Of a stretch of DNA of 56,585 nt, positions 15,632 to 25,311 are shown piece by piece; the stretch's first letter is position 1, and each line of letters starts with the position of its first letter. The position numbers and the translations under genes were made by a program. The stretch comes from an uncultured Mycoplasmatota bacterium. GTDB lineage: Bacteria; Bacillota_I; Bacilli_A; Mycoplasmatales; Mycoplasmoidaceae. The notes beneath the pieces are model-generated. The model had not been told where the DNA came from. It ran no database searches and was given only the letters and a program-made list of their open reading frames with translations. The stretch spans positions 1-56,585 of the forward strand of contig CATEWF010000002.1 of NCBI GenBank assembly GCA_949527715.1, read 5' to 3'.

Positions 15632-16459
15632 ATGATAAAGAAAATTATACATATAGCGGATATACATATACCTAATTCAGAAAAAGACAAACCATTTTCA
15701 ACAATGATTGAACGTTTCCTTGCTGAATTATATGCAGAGGTTAAAAATGACAATAAAGAAGAAGTTAGAATTGTTATTTGTGGTGATATATTTGAACAAA
15801 AGATTAAAACTTCAAATGAAGCCAAAGTTATTTTTCATAATATGCTAAACTTCTTAAATGCAATAGGACAAACCATAATTATTGCAGGAAATCATGATAT
15901 GTTAGAAAATAACCACGATAGAAAAGATTCAATAACTCCTACATTTTCGATATCAAAAGTATATGATAAAATAACATATCTTGATAAAGAACTTGATTAC
16001 AAAAGTGGTTTTATTATAGATGATGATGTTATATGGGTATTATACTCAATGTTTGATAAGTATCAATGCCCAGACCTTGAAGATATAAAAGAGCAATATC
16101 CAGATAAAAAAGTAATTGGATTATATCACGGAAATGTTGATGGTGCAGTTACTGATGTTGGTATCAGTATTGATAATGGTATTAATACCTCTTTATTCAA
16201 AGATTGTGATTGTGTAATGGCAGGACATATCCATAAACATCAAGAATTAAAAAGAAATGGTGTTCCTATTGTATATGCAGGCTCATTATTCCAAAATGAT
16301 GCTGGCGAAAACATTACAGGACACGGATTTTTAATATGGGATGTTGATAAGTTATCATATACATTGCATGAAGTGAAAAATGATTATAAGATATACAAAT
16401 TCAATATATCATCGTATGATGATATAAAAAATGATGATGAGAGATTAATTAACTACTAA
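15632..16459 (+). CDS. sbcD: Recombination nuclease subunit gp47/SbcD/Mre11-like
   Basis: The 275-residue product shows the full calcineurin-like phosphoesterase motif set: D10-x-H12 (HIADIHIP), G51-D52 (VICGDIFEQ), G86-N87-H88-D89 (AGNHDM), a His in GLYHGN and the final GHIHKHQ. These residues hold two metal ions in Mre11/SbcD. It is shorter than T4 gp47 (339 aa) and so has a reduced cap domain. It should partner the Rad50-like ATPase at 10907-13288 for DNA-end resection. It is the only replication gene here on the + strand, and it ends in a hairpin that also contains the stop of the convergent tail gene. Confidence 0.95.
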   Translation: MIKKIIHIADIHIPNSEKDKPFSTMIERFLAELYAEVKNDNKEEVRIVICGDIFEQKIKTSNEAKVIFHNMLNFLNAIGQTIIIAGNHDMLENNHDRKDSITPTFSISKVYDKITYLDKELDYKSGFIIDDDVIWVLYSMFDKYQCPDLEDIKEQYPDKKVIGLYHGNVDGAVTDVGISIDNGINTSLFKDCDCVMAGHIHKHQELKRNGVPIVYAGSLFQNDAGENITGHGFLIWDVDKLSYTLHEVKNDYKIYKFNISSYDDIKNDDERLINY

Positions 16460-16470
16460 TCTCTCATCAT
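16434..16470. terminator. Bidirectional hairpin terminator at the gp47/tail-operon junction
   Basis: A perfect 14-bp stem (16434-16447 with 16457-16470) and a 9-base loop, followed by TTTTTATATT on the + strand. The + stop (16457-16459) and - stop (16456-16458) are both in the hairpin. On the - strand it is followed by a mixed A/T tract. Confidence 0.9.
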
Positions 16471-18033
16471 TTTTATATTACTATTAACATCCTGTTCTAC
16501 TATATATAATATATCACCACCCATCGTTTCTGCATTTTTTATATTAATCATAGTTTTTCTATTACGATTACTAAGATTTTTATCACAAAAAACAGTTATA
16601 ATATGCATCTCGTTGTCATAATCATACTTATGTGTAGCATGACACCATAATGCATAAGAACCTACTATAATTTGGGAGTCATGTTCACCATATCTATTAG
16701 TAGAAACTATATAAATTTTATTCTTTTCAATTTTCTTTTCTTCTAATGGCACAAATGTTTTCTTTTCTTCTTCATCTTCGTTAATAATACTAACATCATC
16801 TATTAATGCAGAAATGGCTTTTGCATTTTGTATTAATTCTTTATTATAATCTTGTTTTGTCTTACACTCACTACGTTGTTTATCACACATTTTATTAAAT
16901 TGTTCTAATAAAACATCTTCGATACCAATTTGTTCTTCTTTTTTTATTTTAATTCTTAATTCTTTTTTTGTATCTGAATTATTTTCATTATAAAAATAAA
17001 TTATATAATAATCAGTATCTTCATTTGTATAGCCTATATAATTAATATCTACTTTATATTCATTATATGGATAATTTAACATATGTTTATATTTAATATT
17101 TGATAAAATCAATCCATAATCTTCTTTATCAATATCATTATCTGAATATGCGGAATATGTTAAAGATAAAGTCTTACTGCCACCATATACTTTTAAATTA
17201 ATAAACTTACATACTTCTTTATCACTTTCGGCATCTATTTCACCGATATCTTTACCAAATTGAATATCATAATAACATCCATTTTGAATAATAGACAAAG
17301 TGGTTATATCACCACTATTATTATCAATAACATTTACATAGAAATAACGTTTATCAGATGAATAATTATCATCAACATAAAATGTTATTACTGATTGTTG
17401 TTTATTATTCTCACTATTACCAATGTTGACATAATTTTTTTTAACTTTTATCCAATCAGTTTCATCATACTCTAATTCATACGAATTGGTTAATTCATCA
17501 TTATTTAAAATTTGACATTCAATTACGCATGAATATGAATTTTTCAAAAAAATGTTATCATCTTTGACATCTTTATAATCTTTTTCTGGTTTTATCGTTA
17601 TAAACTTAATTTTTTGTATTGGATAACTCATCACGAAATAATTACCGACAATTTCATAACGTTCTAAACAATCAGACGATATTGGGTCTGAATTACTGAC
17701 ATATACAACTTTCGTATTTTCTTCTTTTATTACACTATATGTATCATATCCTATCGTGATTTTATCATCAATAATTGGATATTTAATTTCTACTTGTCCT
17801 CCTTTTATTACATATTCATTAGTAATATTTAATACCTTATTGTTTTGTACAGGATATTCACTATTACCGATTAAAATATAATCTATTTCAAATACATCAT
17901 ATGTATTACCATCAATTATAACTTTATTGTTGGAAACATTATAAATTTCGCCATTAACATTTACCTTTCCATCATTTATTTCATAATCATATTCTCTATG
18001 CGAAATCTTTGATTTAAAATTAAATTTACTCAT
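16456..18033 (-). CDS. Tail-associated protein with beta repeats and a BACON-like domain
   Basis: I place the start at ATG 18033 (525 aa); a TTG two codons earlier is less likely. Residues 10-110 hold degenerate 14-residue beta repeats (GKVNVNGEIYNV, NKVIIDGNTYDV) like those in the 688-aa protein at 23245. Residues about 165-255 have a BACON-like Ig pattern, ending in the typical TTLSIIQNGCYY, with a Trp in DETDWIKVKKNYV. BACON domains are Bacteroidota-associated and proposed to bind glycans or mucin; one is known in crAssphage. The C-terminal third includes a helical segment (DVLLEQFNKMCDKQRSEC) and a second beta domain. It is last in the tail operon, where fibre or adhesin genes often lie. 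Receptor or mucus binding is inferred. Confidence 0.7.
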   Translation of the reverse strand: MSKFNFKSKISHREYDYEINDGKVNVNGEIYNVSNNKVIIDGNTYDVFEIDYILIGNSEYPVQNNKVLNITNEYVIKGGQVEIKYPIIDDKITIGYDTYSVIKEENTKVVYVSNSDPISSDCLERYEIVGNYFVMSYPIQKIKFITIKPEKDYKDVKDDNIFLKNSYSCVIECQILNNDELTNSYELEYDETDWIKVKKNYVNIGNSENNKQQSVITFYVDDNYSSDKRYFYVNVIDNNSGDITTLSIIQNGCYYDIQFGKDIGEIDAESDKEVCKFINLKVYGGSKTLSLTYSAYSDNDIDKEDYGLILSNIKYKHMLNYPYNEYKVDINYIGYTNEDTDYYIIYFYNENNSDTKKELRIKIKKEEQIGIEDVLLEQFNKMCDKQRSECKTKQDYNKELIQNAKAISALIDDVSIINEDEEEKKTFVPLEEKKIEKNKIYIVSTNRYGEHDSQIIVGSYALWCHATHKYDYDNEMHIITVFCDKNLSNRNRKTMINIKNAETMGGDILYIVEQDVNSNIKMMRD

Positions 18034-18040
18034 ATGCAAT

Positions 18041-20605
18041 TTATATATTTTTCAGTATTAATATCGTAGTAGAGGGAATAACTTGCATTAAATAATGTAA
18101 TATTATTTCTTTAAAATATTTTTTATACATTTCGTTGTTTATTTTATTTTCAAAATAAATTACTTTATTATTTAAACGACACTTACATCCTTCAGTAGTA
18201 TTAAAAATTGTTTCAGTATTAAATTTTTTCCCTTCTTTTAATACTAAATTAAAATTATTTATTTCATTATTTAATTCTGTATCTTCATTTCCTTCTTCAT
18301 CTACAATACTAACTTCATTCTCATCTATAAAATATTTAAATGGTTCATTCATATAAGTCATATATTCGTTACCATCGTCATAGAAACCAAAACCGACATG
18401 AGGATTATTACCTATTGTTTTATTAACAATGTTATCCAGATATTTTGCTTTTTCTTTATAATATTGCCATTCCTCGTTACTAAAATAATCTGCATCTTTG
18501 GTATAGACATTATAAATATTTTTCCACGAACCTTTTTCAGAAGGTGCTATTTCATTATTTAATACAAAAAAATGAGATACTTTATCATTATTAATGTTAC
18601 CATAGTATTCTGTATATCCCTCAAGATTAACCACATAATATATGTCTCCTTTATTTGAGGTTAGAGAATTAACATTTAATAAGTCATCCAAAGATGTTAC
18701 AACATTCAAATATGATATAGTTTCACTATATTTATCAAAATCTCTTAAAGTTTTATTAGTTTCATCATATTTACCCCATCCACCTTTACTTTGAAAATAA
18801 ATGTCATGACCATAATCTTCATTTTTATCATAAAATGGTATAATAAAACTTTGATTTATTAAATCACCATTTTCATCAACTAATTTAGTAGTATATTCTT
18901 TTAAAGGTAAATTTTCAAAATCAACTTCATAATCTTCAGCATAATTAAGACGTTCAGAATTTTTACTATTTATCTTATTTCTAATATTATCAGTCTTATT
19001 TTCATCAATCCATTTTGCATCTGCCTCGTAATAATTTTCAATAATTTCATAATCATTACCTCGCCCAAATCCAAACATACCCATCACCATTTCAATTGAT
19101 TCTTGTGTTCCTTTCGACATAAAAATACGTTTTGAAGACAATAATAGTCTTTTCATAAAATCAATATCAGCGACTGATGTATTAACTCTGTCAATAGATG
19201 AACCATCAAACCATTTTATGTTATTATCATCAATAAATTCCTTTGATAGTTTTACATACCCACTATTATCTCCATTTGTCATAATGGTTGAAATTGTATC
19301 CCATCCGCTCAATTCTAACTTATCAGACAATATAGCATCTGGAGCATTATTGATATTATTATAACTAATATTATTATTAATACCATCAACAAAATGTTTT
19401 ATTTCATCAAAAACTCTTCCATGTAAATGTAGAATGCGTTGCATTCTTAACCCACCATCTATATTGTCTTGTTCTTCACCATCAATATAATCTCTTGTAT
19501 AAGTCCAATCAAAGTTTTTAATGGCTTCATGTGTCATTTTTGAATATAAATTATCACACCATAACTCATCATAAACTGTTGCCATAGATAATAGACTTTG
19601 CACAAAACTACTGTATTCACTAGTTTCAATATCAATACAATAATCATTTACAATGGGCCATTTATACCTTCGATTTACATACTTATAATCAGTTTTTCCT
19701 TCAACAGGAGTTATAAATACATTGCTATAAATCGGATTTGTATTTCTATTTAATAACTGACGTTCAAAGCCTTTTAAATTGTCAAAATATTTTTCAATCA
19801 ACTCGTTATTTGGGCATATTGTAAGGTTATTAACAGTATTGTATTCACTCATTAATACGATATCATCATATACCTTAAAACCATACACGAAATATTGTTT
19901 TCCATTTACAGTTTCAAATTTAATAATAAAAATAGGTGCTCTTTTAATATACCATTGATCATCGGATGGACACTCCTTATTTACATAAAAATCTATTTCA
20001 TAACCAACTATTTTATCACCATTAATTTCATAATCCTCATAACTTTCACACATAAATCTTAAAGGATTATCATTATCTGTTATCTCAACATTTTTGCTTG
20101 TTAAATCAATTAAAAATGGATTTGATAATATAAATAATTCTTTTCCATTTTTACTTATATTTTCATATATAGTATCTCCATTTTCTTGTGTTATAGGAAA
20201 TTCCAATTGTTTATTGGTCGAATAAATACAAGCAGGAAAACTTTGTATAATATGTGATATGGAACTTTCGACTAATTCAACACACGAACCATAATATACA
20301 AAACTACGTATATCATCACTATTTGTATTAACAGTTACATTATTTACAGTACTTTTTGCATCTTTAACGTCTTTATAAGTTAATTTATCAATAACTCCAA
20401 TTGGTTTATTTCGTCTTGATGGTAACTGTATATTGCTAGTAGTAAAGATAAAATTACCGTCATAATATAACGGTGTTTTACCTTTACCAAAACGTAAATG
20501 TTCTCCAAGCGTTGTCCAATCTCTTTCATAAATTGTTCCACCATTTATACCTTGAGAACGTTTACGTAATGTATATGTTGTAGTACTTTTTGTATATTTC
20601 TTCAT
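18041..20605 (-). CDS. Baseplate/tail protein, possibly gpI-like
   Basis: The 854-residue product is beta-rich. A central helical stretch (about 390-520) has the order expected of a baseplate-to-fibre connector: HGRVFDEIKHFVDGI, then DKLELSGWDTISTI, then LLLSSKRIFMSKGTQESIEM ending VMGMFGFG. The 'R..L..s..if.sKGT..sIe..l..fG' phrase is typical of P2 gpI-type and related baseplate proteins. The N-terminal part (YTLRKRSQGINGGTIYERD) is basic. It sits in a block of overlapping tail genes with two-to-six-base spacings. The gpI comparison is from motif memory and moderately confident; tail assignment by context is firm. Confidence 0.65.
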   Translation of the reverse strand: MKKYTKSTTTYTLRKRSQGINGGTIYERDWTTLGEHLRFGKGKTPLYYDGNFIFTTSNIQLPSRRNKPIGVIDKLTYKDVKDAKSTVNNVTVNTNSDDIRSFVYYGSCVELVESSISHIIQSFPACIYSTNKQLEFPITQENGDTIYENISKNGKELFILSNPFLIDLTSKNVEITDNDNPLRFMCESYEDYEINGDKIVGYEIDFYVNKECPSDDQWYIKRAPIFIIKFETVNGKQYFVYGFKVYDDIVLMSEYNTVNNLTICPNNELIEKYFDNLKGFERQLLNRNTNPIYSNVFITPVEGKTDYKYVNRRYKWPIVNDYCIDIETSEYSSFVQSLLSMATVYDELWCDNLYSKMTHEAIKNFDWTYTRDYIDGEEQDNIDGGLRMQRILHLHGRVFDEIKHFVDGINNNISYNNINNAPDAILSDKLELSGWDTISTIMTNGDNSGYVKLSKEFIDDNNIKWFDGSSIDRVNTSVADIDFMKRLLLSSKRIFMSKGTQESIEMVMGMFGFGRGNDYEIIENYYEADAKWIDENKTDNIRNKINSKNSERLNYAEDYEVDFENLPLKEYTTKLVDENGDLINQSFIIPFYDKNEDYGHDIYFQSKGGWGKYDETNKTLRDFDKYSETISYLNVVTSLDDLLNVNSLTSNKGDIYYVVNLEGYTEYYGNINNDKVSHFFVLNNEIAPSEKGSWKNIYNVYTKDADYFSNEEWQYYKEKAKYLDNIVNKTIGNNPHVGFGFYDDGNEYMTYMNEPFKYFIDENEVSIVDEEGNEDTELNNEINNFNLVLKEGKKFNTETIFNTTEGCKCRLNNKVIYFENKINNEMYKKYFKEIILHYLMQVIPSTTILILKNI

Positions 20606-20610
20606 ATTCG

Positions 20611-21543
20611 TTAATTATTAATTACATCTGTATAATTTACACTAAAATCAATATTTCCCTTTCTATTTTTCTTAACATCAAATTTATCATTTGTTGTATA
20701 GTTATCTTTAAGAGTGTAAAACTCATATTGATTAAATATTTCACCATCTTGATTATAGGTAGTAAGTATTCCATTATCAAGACTTCGTATCTGATTACCA
20801 GTTAAAACGGTTGTTAATGTGTCAAAATCATTCTCACACACTTCTATTTCAAGACAAACGGGGTCAAATTTAGTATTCACCAAACGTATTTCTTGACTAG
20901 GATTGCCGATATATGGTTTTTGAGAACCCTTAAAAGTCGGTGAAGTACTTGGTGTTAATGTTAAAAACGCAAGAGTTGCAGATTCATTATATCTATAACC
21001 ATTACTATTAGTATTAGCAGAAGTTAAATTTTGAGATACAGGTTCACAAAGTCCACTGCTAGTAACCAAACGATAATATTCTTGTCGTTCTGAAACACCT
21101 TTATTTTCTGAAATATCATAATATTCGACTCTATAACCCGCAAGATTATCACTTCTAAACAAAGTCCTATTTTCTCCGTCTATTTCACCTAAATCAATTA
21201 CTATACCACTTACGTCTGGATAACTGGCTAAAGCACCGACATCTTTAATTGTACACTTTATTTCTTTTGGTTTAATATAAATCGTATAAAAGCCAACAGC
21301 CCCAAATATTGAAGCGGGTAAAGAAAGATTATACATACCAGGTAAATTCTTATCACTTTCATCAATATTACTATCTATTTTAGCCGCAGTAAGCATTGTA
21401 GATACATCTTCACTTGAAATCTTTTTAAAGACGTTAAACGAAGGTTCTGTGTTGGTTCTATTTGGTGTATAGCGATACCATATTTCAACATCTTTAGCAG
21501 GATTCATTACTGATGGCTTTACTATTCCATATGTATTATTCAT
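20611..21543 (-). CDS. Tail/baseplate structural protein, unknown
   Basis: The 310-residue product is Thr/Ser/Asn-rich with a beta pattern throughout and two Cys-containing stretches (SSGLCEPVSQNL and VCLEIEVCENDF). There are no membrane helices and no catalytic motif. Its codon style, composition and tight spacing match its neighbours in the 34948-16456 block, which is transcribed leftward as one unit. It starts just after a stop at 21566 and ends five bases before the next start. A structural component of the distal tail is likely from position; no homologue is recognised. Confidence 0.6.
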   Translation of the reverse strand: MNNTYGIVKPSVMNPAKDVEIWYRYTPNRTNTEPSFNVFKKISSEDVSTMLTAAKIDSNIDESDKNLPGMYNLSLPASIFGAVGFYTIYIKPKEIKCTIKDVGALASYPDVSGIVIDLGEIDGENRTLFRSDNLAGYRVEYYDISENKGVSERQEYYRLVTSSGLCEPVSQNLTSANTNSNGYRYNESATLAFLTLTPSTSPTFKGSQKPYIGNPSQEIRLVNTKFDPVCLEIEVCENDFDTLTTVLTGNQIRSLDNGILTTYNQDGEIFNQYEFYTLKDNYTTNDKFDVKKNRKGNIDFSVNYTDVINN

Positions 21544-21565
21544 TACTTTTTTAATTTAATATATT

Positions 21566-23245
21566 TTATTCTTTCATAATAAAAAATGACCCATTTGCAT
21601 ACTCTGACATATCATTTAATGTATTTACTTCAGAAAAACGAATGTGTCTATCAAAAATAGAGGTTAATCCTCTATCAATATTTACGTCTAATATTTCAGT
21701 CGGTGAATAACTTACTCCATCATAAAATTCTAATTTTGTAATACCCTTTTCGCTATCTTCATCTTTAATTGCATTTTCCCTAATTATTTTAGTTGACAAC
21801 TCAGAAGTTACTGACAACATTTTAATGTCCTTATTACTTATTCTTTGTTGATAAAATAATTTATTATTATTTAATGAAAATTCATACTTTTCAAAAAGTT
21901 TAAGTTCTTTTATATCTTCACCATTTGCTTGGTTTCTATCAAAACTTCCGTTTACATATTTATTAAAATCCGTTACATCTATATCATTTAATTCACTATC
22001 TATGTCATAATAATATGTTTCTTCATACTTAATACCGTGAAAATTCTTAATACCAAAATCATCTTCAATAGGGTCTTTAAAATAATCTTTATCTGGCATA
22101 AAATCATCATAACATATTTTTTTATTGCCATCATCATCGACCTCTATTCTTTTAACTTTAGCATTTAAATGCACATCAGTCCAATAAGTAAATGTTAACT
22201 TCCGTTCTGTTTTATCTATTTCTATTTTTTCAATATAATCACCAAAAGCCAATAAGTCAGTTACTTCATCACCTTCTTTTAGTAATTTAATATCCGTTTC
22301 ATAACATTGAATATTACCAAATTCATCATTTAGCGTTGAAAGATTACATATCTGTCCAACTCTATAATAATAAAGCCAATCATAACCAAATTGAGGACGT
22401 TGTTCAACAAAAAATTCATCTAAATATTGTGAATAACGTCTTAATGATTTTAATTTACTATCCGTATTAATATTATCTAATGTAATTTCAACGGTTTTAA
22501 TATCAGTTTTATTTTCAATGTCATTTGTTGGTGTCAAAAGACCATTATCTCTAATACTGCTAAATAAATTTATAGAATAATTGATAGATAGTCTATCTTT
22601 ATTGTTAATTTTATTTGCATTTACCCACCATAAATTAGAACGCTTTTCGGCTTCGTTAATATTTTCTTTTAAAAAACTAAGATAACTATCACCGCCTCGC
22701 CTTTTATACATTTCACATATACAACATAATTGTTTCTCACTCTCAATATCAGAATATTCTTCTTTAGTTTCTTTATGTTGTCTATAAAATTCACATTTAT
22801 CACGTAATTTAAGTAATTCACCATATAATGTTTTAACTGTGGTCAAATATATAAAATCAGGAACTAAATCATTTTCTTTATGTGATAATTGCAACTTATC
22901 AAATGGTACTTGAATTTTACCAATTCCATATTCTATAAAATTTATAAAAGTATCAAAATTACTTGGTCGTTCTTCTTTATTGATATATTGATAATATATA
23001 GACATTAATTCTTTATATGTATATACATTATCTATTATCAAAATATTGTCTATGTTTTCGACATGTATATTATCAATGTCTTCATATTTTATATTTTCAA
23101 CAATTTTACCATAACAACCCATAAGGCTATCAGTTGATTTATGCAAAACTGATACATTTTTATCATCTAATTCAGTATATGCAAATAAACCTGGTAGCCT
23201 TGAAATTAAATTTTCATAACTTGTTATAAATTTTATTGTTCTCAT
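21566..23245 (-). CDS. Tail/baseplate structural protein, unknown (559 aa)
   Basis: The N-terminus (TIKFITSYENLISRLPGLFAY) is helical, and the central part mixes acidic helices with beta segments. A Cys-rich patch (EKQLCCICEMYKRRGGDSYL) lies near residues 170-190. The C-terminal portion is Asp/Asn-rich and beta (EKGITKLEFYDGVSYSPTEI). The start overlaps the stop of the 688-aa gene as TAATG, indicating translational coupling. No family is recognised; membership in the tail block is the only functional clue. The Cys patch could bind a metal ion. Confidence 0.6.
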   Translation of the reverse strand: MRTIKFITSYENLISRLPGLFAYTELDDKNVSVLHKSTDSLMGCYGKIVENIKYEDIDNIHVENIDNILIIDNVYTYKELMSIYYQYINKEERPSNFDTFINFIEYGIGKIQVPFDKLQLSHKENDLVPDFIYLTTVKTLYGELLKLRDKCEFYRQHKETKEEYSDIESEKQLCCICEMYKRRGGDSYLSFLKENINEAEKRSNLWWVNANKINNKDRLSINYSINLFSSIRDNGLLTPTNDIENKTDIKTVEITLDNINTDSKLKSLRRYSQYLDEFFVEQRPQFGYDWLYYYRVGQICNLSTLNDEFGNIQCYETDIKLLKEGDEVTDLLAFGDYIEKIEIDKTERKLTFTYWTDVHLNAKVKRIEVDDDGNKKICYDDFMPDKDYFKDPIEDDFGIKNFHGIKYEETYYYDIDSELNDIDVTDFNKYVNGSFDRNQANGEDIKELKLFEKYEFSLNNNKLFYQQRISNKDIKMLSVTSELSTKIIRENAIKDEDSEKGITKLEFYDGVSYSPTEILDVNIDRGLTSIFDRHIRFSEVNTLNDMSEYANGSFFIMKE

Positions 23246-25311
23246 TACACCATTTTAGCCTCATATAAGTTTATTGTAATCGTATTTGATTCTTCTCCTT
23301 GACAATTTTTGTCATAGAAATTATCATCTAAATAATAAATATATTTTTTCTCTTTTTTATCATATCCAATCCTTAAATGTATATAAGAAAATTTCATATA
23401 TTGTCTTACTCCATATTCACCATCAGTATCATTTTCATTATTCCAATCAGCCAATATCTCATCAAAACTTTTAATACCTTCCTTAAATCTACCTTCAGAT
23501 TCCCATTTTTTCTTATCCCAAAAAGGCATCATAAATGGAATAACTCTACCATACCCAGCATGATTAAATTCAACTTTCATATATAATTCAAGACCTTTAT
23601 ATTTATCTTCCACTTCTTTCAATAAATCTCGCCATAAATACAAATAAAACCCTTCGCTTGAAGCCGATGAATTATACTTATCATATACTACTAACTGAGA
23701 ACTTAATCTATATTCTTCTATATCTTTTTCAGTCAATAAAGTACCGTCTGGTTCTCTATTTACTTTAATTCCTTTGTATTCAGTTATATTATCGTCATCA
23801 TCTCTTTCAACTTCACCATTTTCATTAAATTGTCTATAAGGACTTTCTTCGATATATCTTACGAATTTTGTAAAATATTCTCCACTATCCATAAAAATAG
23901 TCGAATATGCTATCAAATTCTGATTTGAAGGGTTTGTTGAATCATAGAAAAGCAAACGTAAAAATGATTTTTTTAATTTATTTTTCTGAAAACGTATATC
24001 ATTATTAGTGAAGCCTAAATAACTTAATAAGTCTGATTGTTCACTTTCTTTATTTTTATAAGAGAAAAAATCTTCATTTAATTTAAGTTTGTTATTGTCA
24101 TTTTCATCTTTAACAACACCATTCCAATAACTTTCGCTATTGGCAACCCAATCTTCACCACGATGTTCTCTAAAATGTAAATTAAATTTTATTTTATATA
24201 CAGTTTCATTTTTTTGCCCACCTTTGTTAATAACAGGATAATAGACATCTTTTTCATTATCATTTATCCTATTAATACTTCTTTTTTTTGCATCCTCAAT
24301 ATATTCATGTAAAGTTTGTTCCTTATATATGTTAGTTTGAAAATTATTCGAAATAGCCACAGGAATACTACAATTTGGAGTATTTATGTACACATCAAAA
24401 ATTGAATCTTCAGTAAACTCAGGATTTATACGAAAAAGATTGATTAAATTAATATTACCACTAATATTATCACTATTATCATCTATAATATCATCAAATA
24501 TAACTCTTATCAAATCATCATCTTTAATATTATCCCAATCCATTCTTAGAGAAGAAGCATTTACGTACTCAAACCCTCTTTTTTTATCAAAACGAATATT
24601 TCCATTATTATCAATATAGTTAAACCACAAATTAAAAGTGGTTATTGGTATTGTTATAGTATTATCAATAACTTCGTAATCAATTCCATCAACGGTTACT
24701 TTTCCATCAACAACATTGTAAATAACAGGTATTATAACTTTGTTGTCCTTAACTTCGTAATCAATTCCATCAACAGTTACTTTTCCATCAATTACTTCAT
24801 ATTCATTGTTATTAATCAAAACTTTTTCATTAAAAACATTATATACATCATCATCAACAATAATTTTATTGTCTTTCACTTCAAAGGTTTTGTTACTAAT
24901 GCTATAAAAATGAGAATTTACGAAATACAAATACAAATATTTTTTGTAATCATTATGATAACTGTCATATAGTTTCACATAACTGACTGTTACTAATGGT
25001 AAATTATAATATTTATCAAGCAAAAAAGAAAATGTTCTATCATTTTTATTGACATCAGTTACTGTATATTCTTTATATAAAGAATACATCGAATTCGGTC
25101 TATCATTGTCATTTTCAACTACTATATTATTTTTAACTAATATTTTTTTATCATTCTCAATATTTTTAATATCGTTACATTTACACGTACAAATATATTG
25201 ATTATATTGATTATATTGTTCTAAATCATAATCACTAATACTATTCTCAATAACATTGATAATATTGTTATCATTAACGACATTTTTACTATTAATTCGA
25301 TACTTTAACAT
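23245..25311 (-). CDS. Tail protein with 14-residue beta repeats (688 aa)
   Basis: Residues about 140-225 consist of at least five degenerate copies of a 13-14-residue strand-turn-strand repeat (NKIIVDDDVYNV, EKVLINNNEYEV, GKVTVDGIDYEV twice). Two copies are nearly identical at DNA level (24671-24710 and 24752-24791, 39 of 40 bases). The same repeat is found at the N-terminus of the 525-aa protein at 16456. The rest of the protein is globular, Asp/Asn/Tyr-rich, with a conserved-looking central region (LKKSFLRLLFYDSTNPSNQN) and a C-terminal domain ending in ITINLYEAKMV. It is coupled to its downstream gene. A tail-fibre or spike component is likely; the repeat may form a beta rod. Confidence 0.65.
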   Translation of the reverse strand: MLKYRINSKNVVNDNNIINVIENSISDYDLEQYNQYNQYICTCKCNDIKNIENDKKILVKNNIVVENDNDRPNSMYSLYKEYTVTDVNKNDRTFSFLLDKYYNLPLVTVSYVKLYDSYHNDYKKYLYLYFVNSHFYSISNKTFEVKDNKIIVDDDVYNVFNEKVLINNNEYEVIDGKVTVDGIDYEVKDNKVIIPVIYNVVDGKVTVDGIDYEVIDNTITIPITTFNLWFNYIDNNGNIRFDKKRGFEYVNASSLRMDWDNIKDDDLIRVIFDDIIDDNSDNISGNINLINLFRINPEFTEDSIFDVYINTPNCSIPVAISNNFQTNIYKEQTLHEYIEDAKKRSINRINDNEKDVYYPVINKGGQKNETVYKIKFNLHFREHRGEDWVANSESYWNGVVKDENDNNKLKLNEDFFSYKNKESEQSDLLSYLGFTNNDIRFQKNKLKKSFLRLLFYDSTNPSNQNLIAYSTIFMDSGEYFTKFVRYIEESPYRQFNENGEVERDDDDNITEYKGIKVNREPDGTLLTEKDIEEYRLSSQLVVYDKYNSSASSEGFYLYLWRDLLKEVEDKYKGLELYMKVEFNHAGYGRVIPFMMPFWDKKKWESEGRFKEGIKSFDEILADWNNENDTDGEYGVRQYMKFSYIHLRIGYDKKEKKYIYYLDDNFYDKNCQGEESNTITINLYEAKMV
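24671..24791. repeat. Tandem 40-bp direct repeat inside the 688-aa tail gene
   Basis: Two 40-base copies (24671-24710 and 24752-24791) differ at one position and are 81 bases apart, exactly 27 codons, so the reading frame is kept. They encode the same IDGKVTVDGIDYEV peptide. This is probably a recent in-frame duplication within a fibre-like protein. Confidence 0.85.

Noticed and set aside
18034-18039. TTG start two codons before the ATG of the tail gene ending at 16456
   Set aside because: An ATG is available at 18033, also just after the upstream stop, and adds nothing unusual.
24640-24900. CRISPR-like or transposon repeat
   Set aside because: The repeats are two copies in frame within one gene and encode the same peptide; no spacer-like unique sequences and no cas genes.
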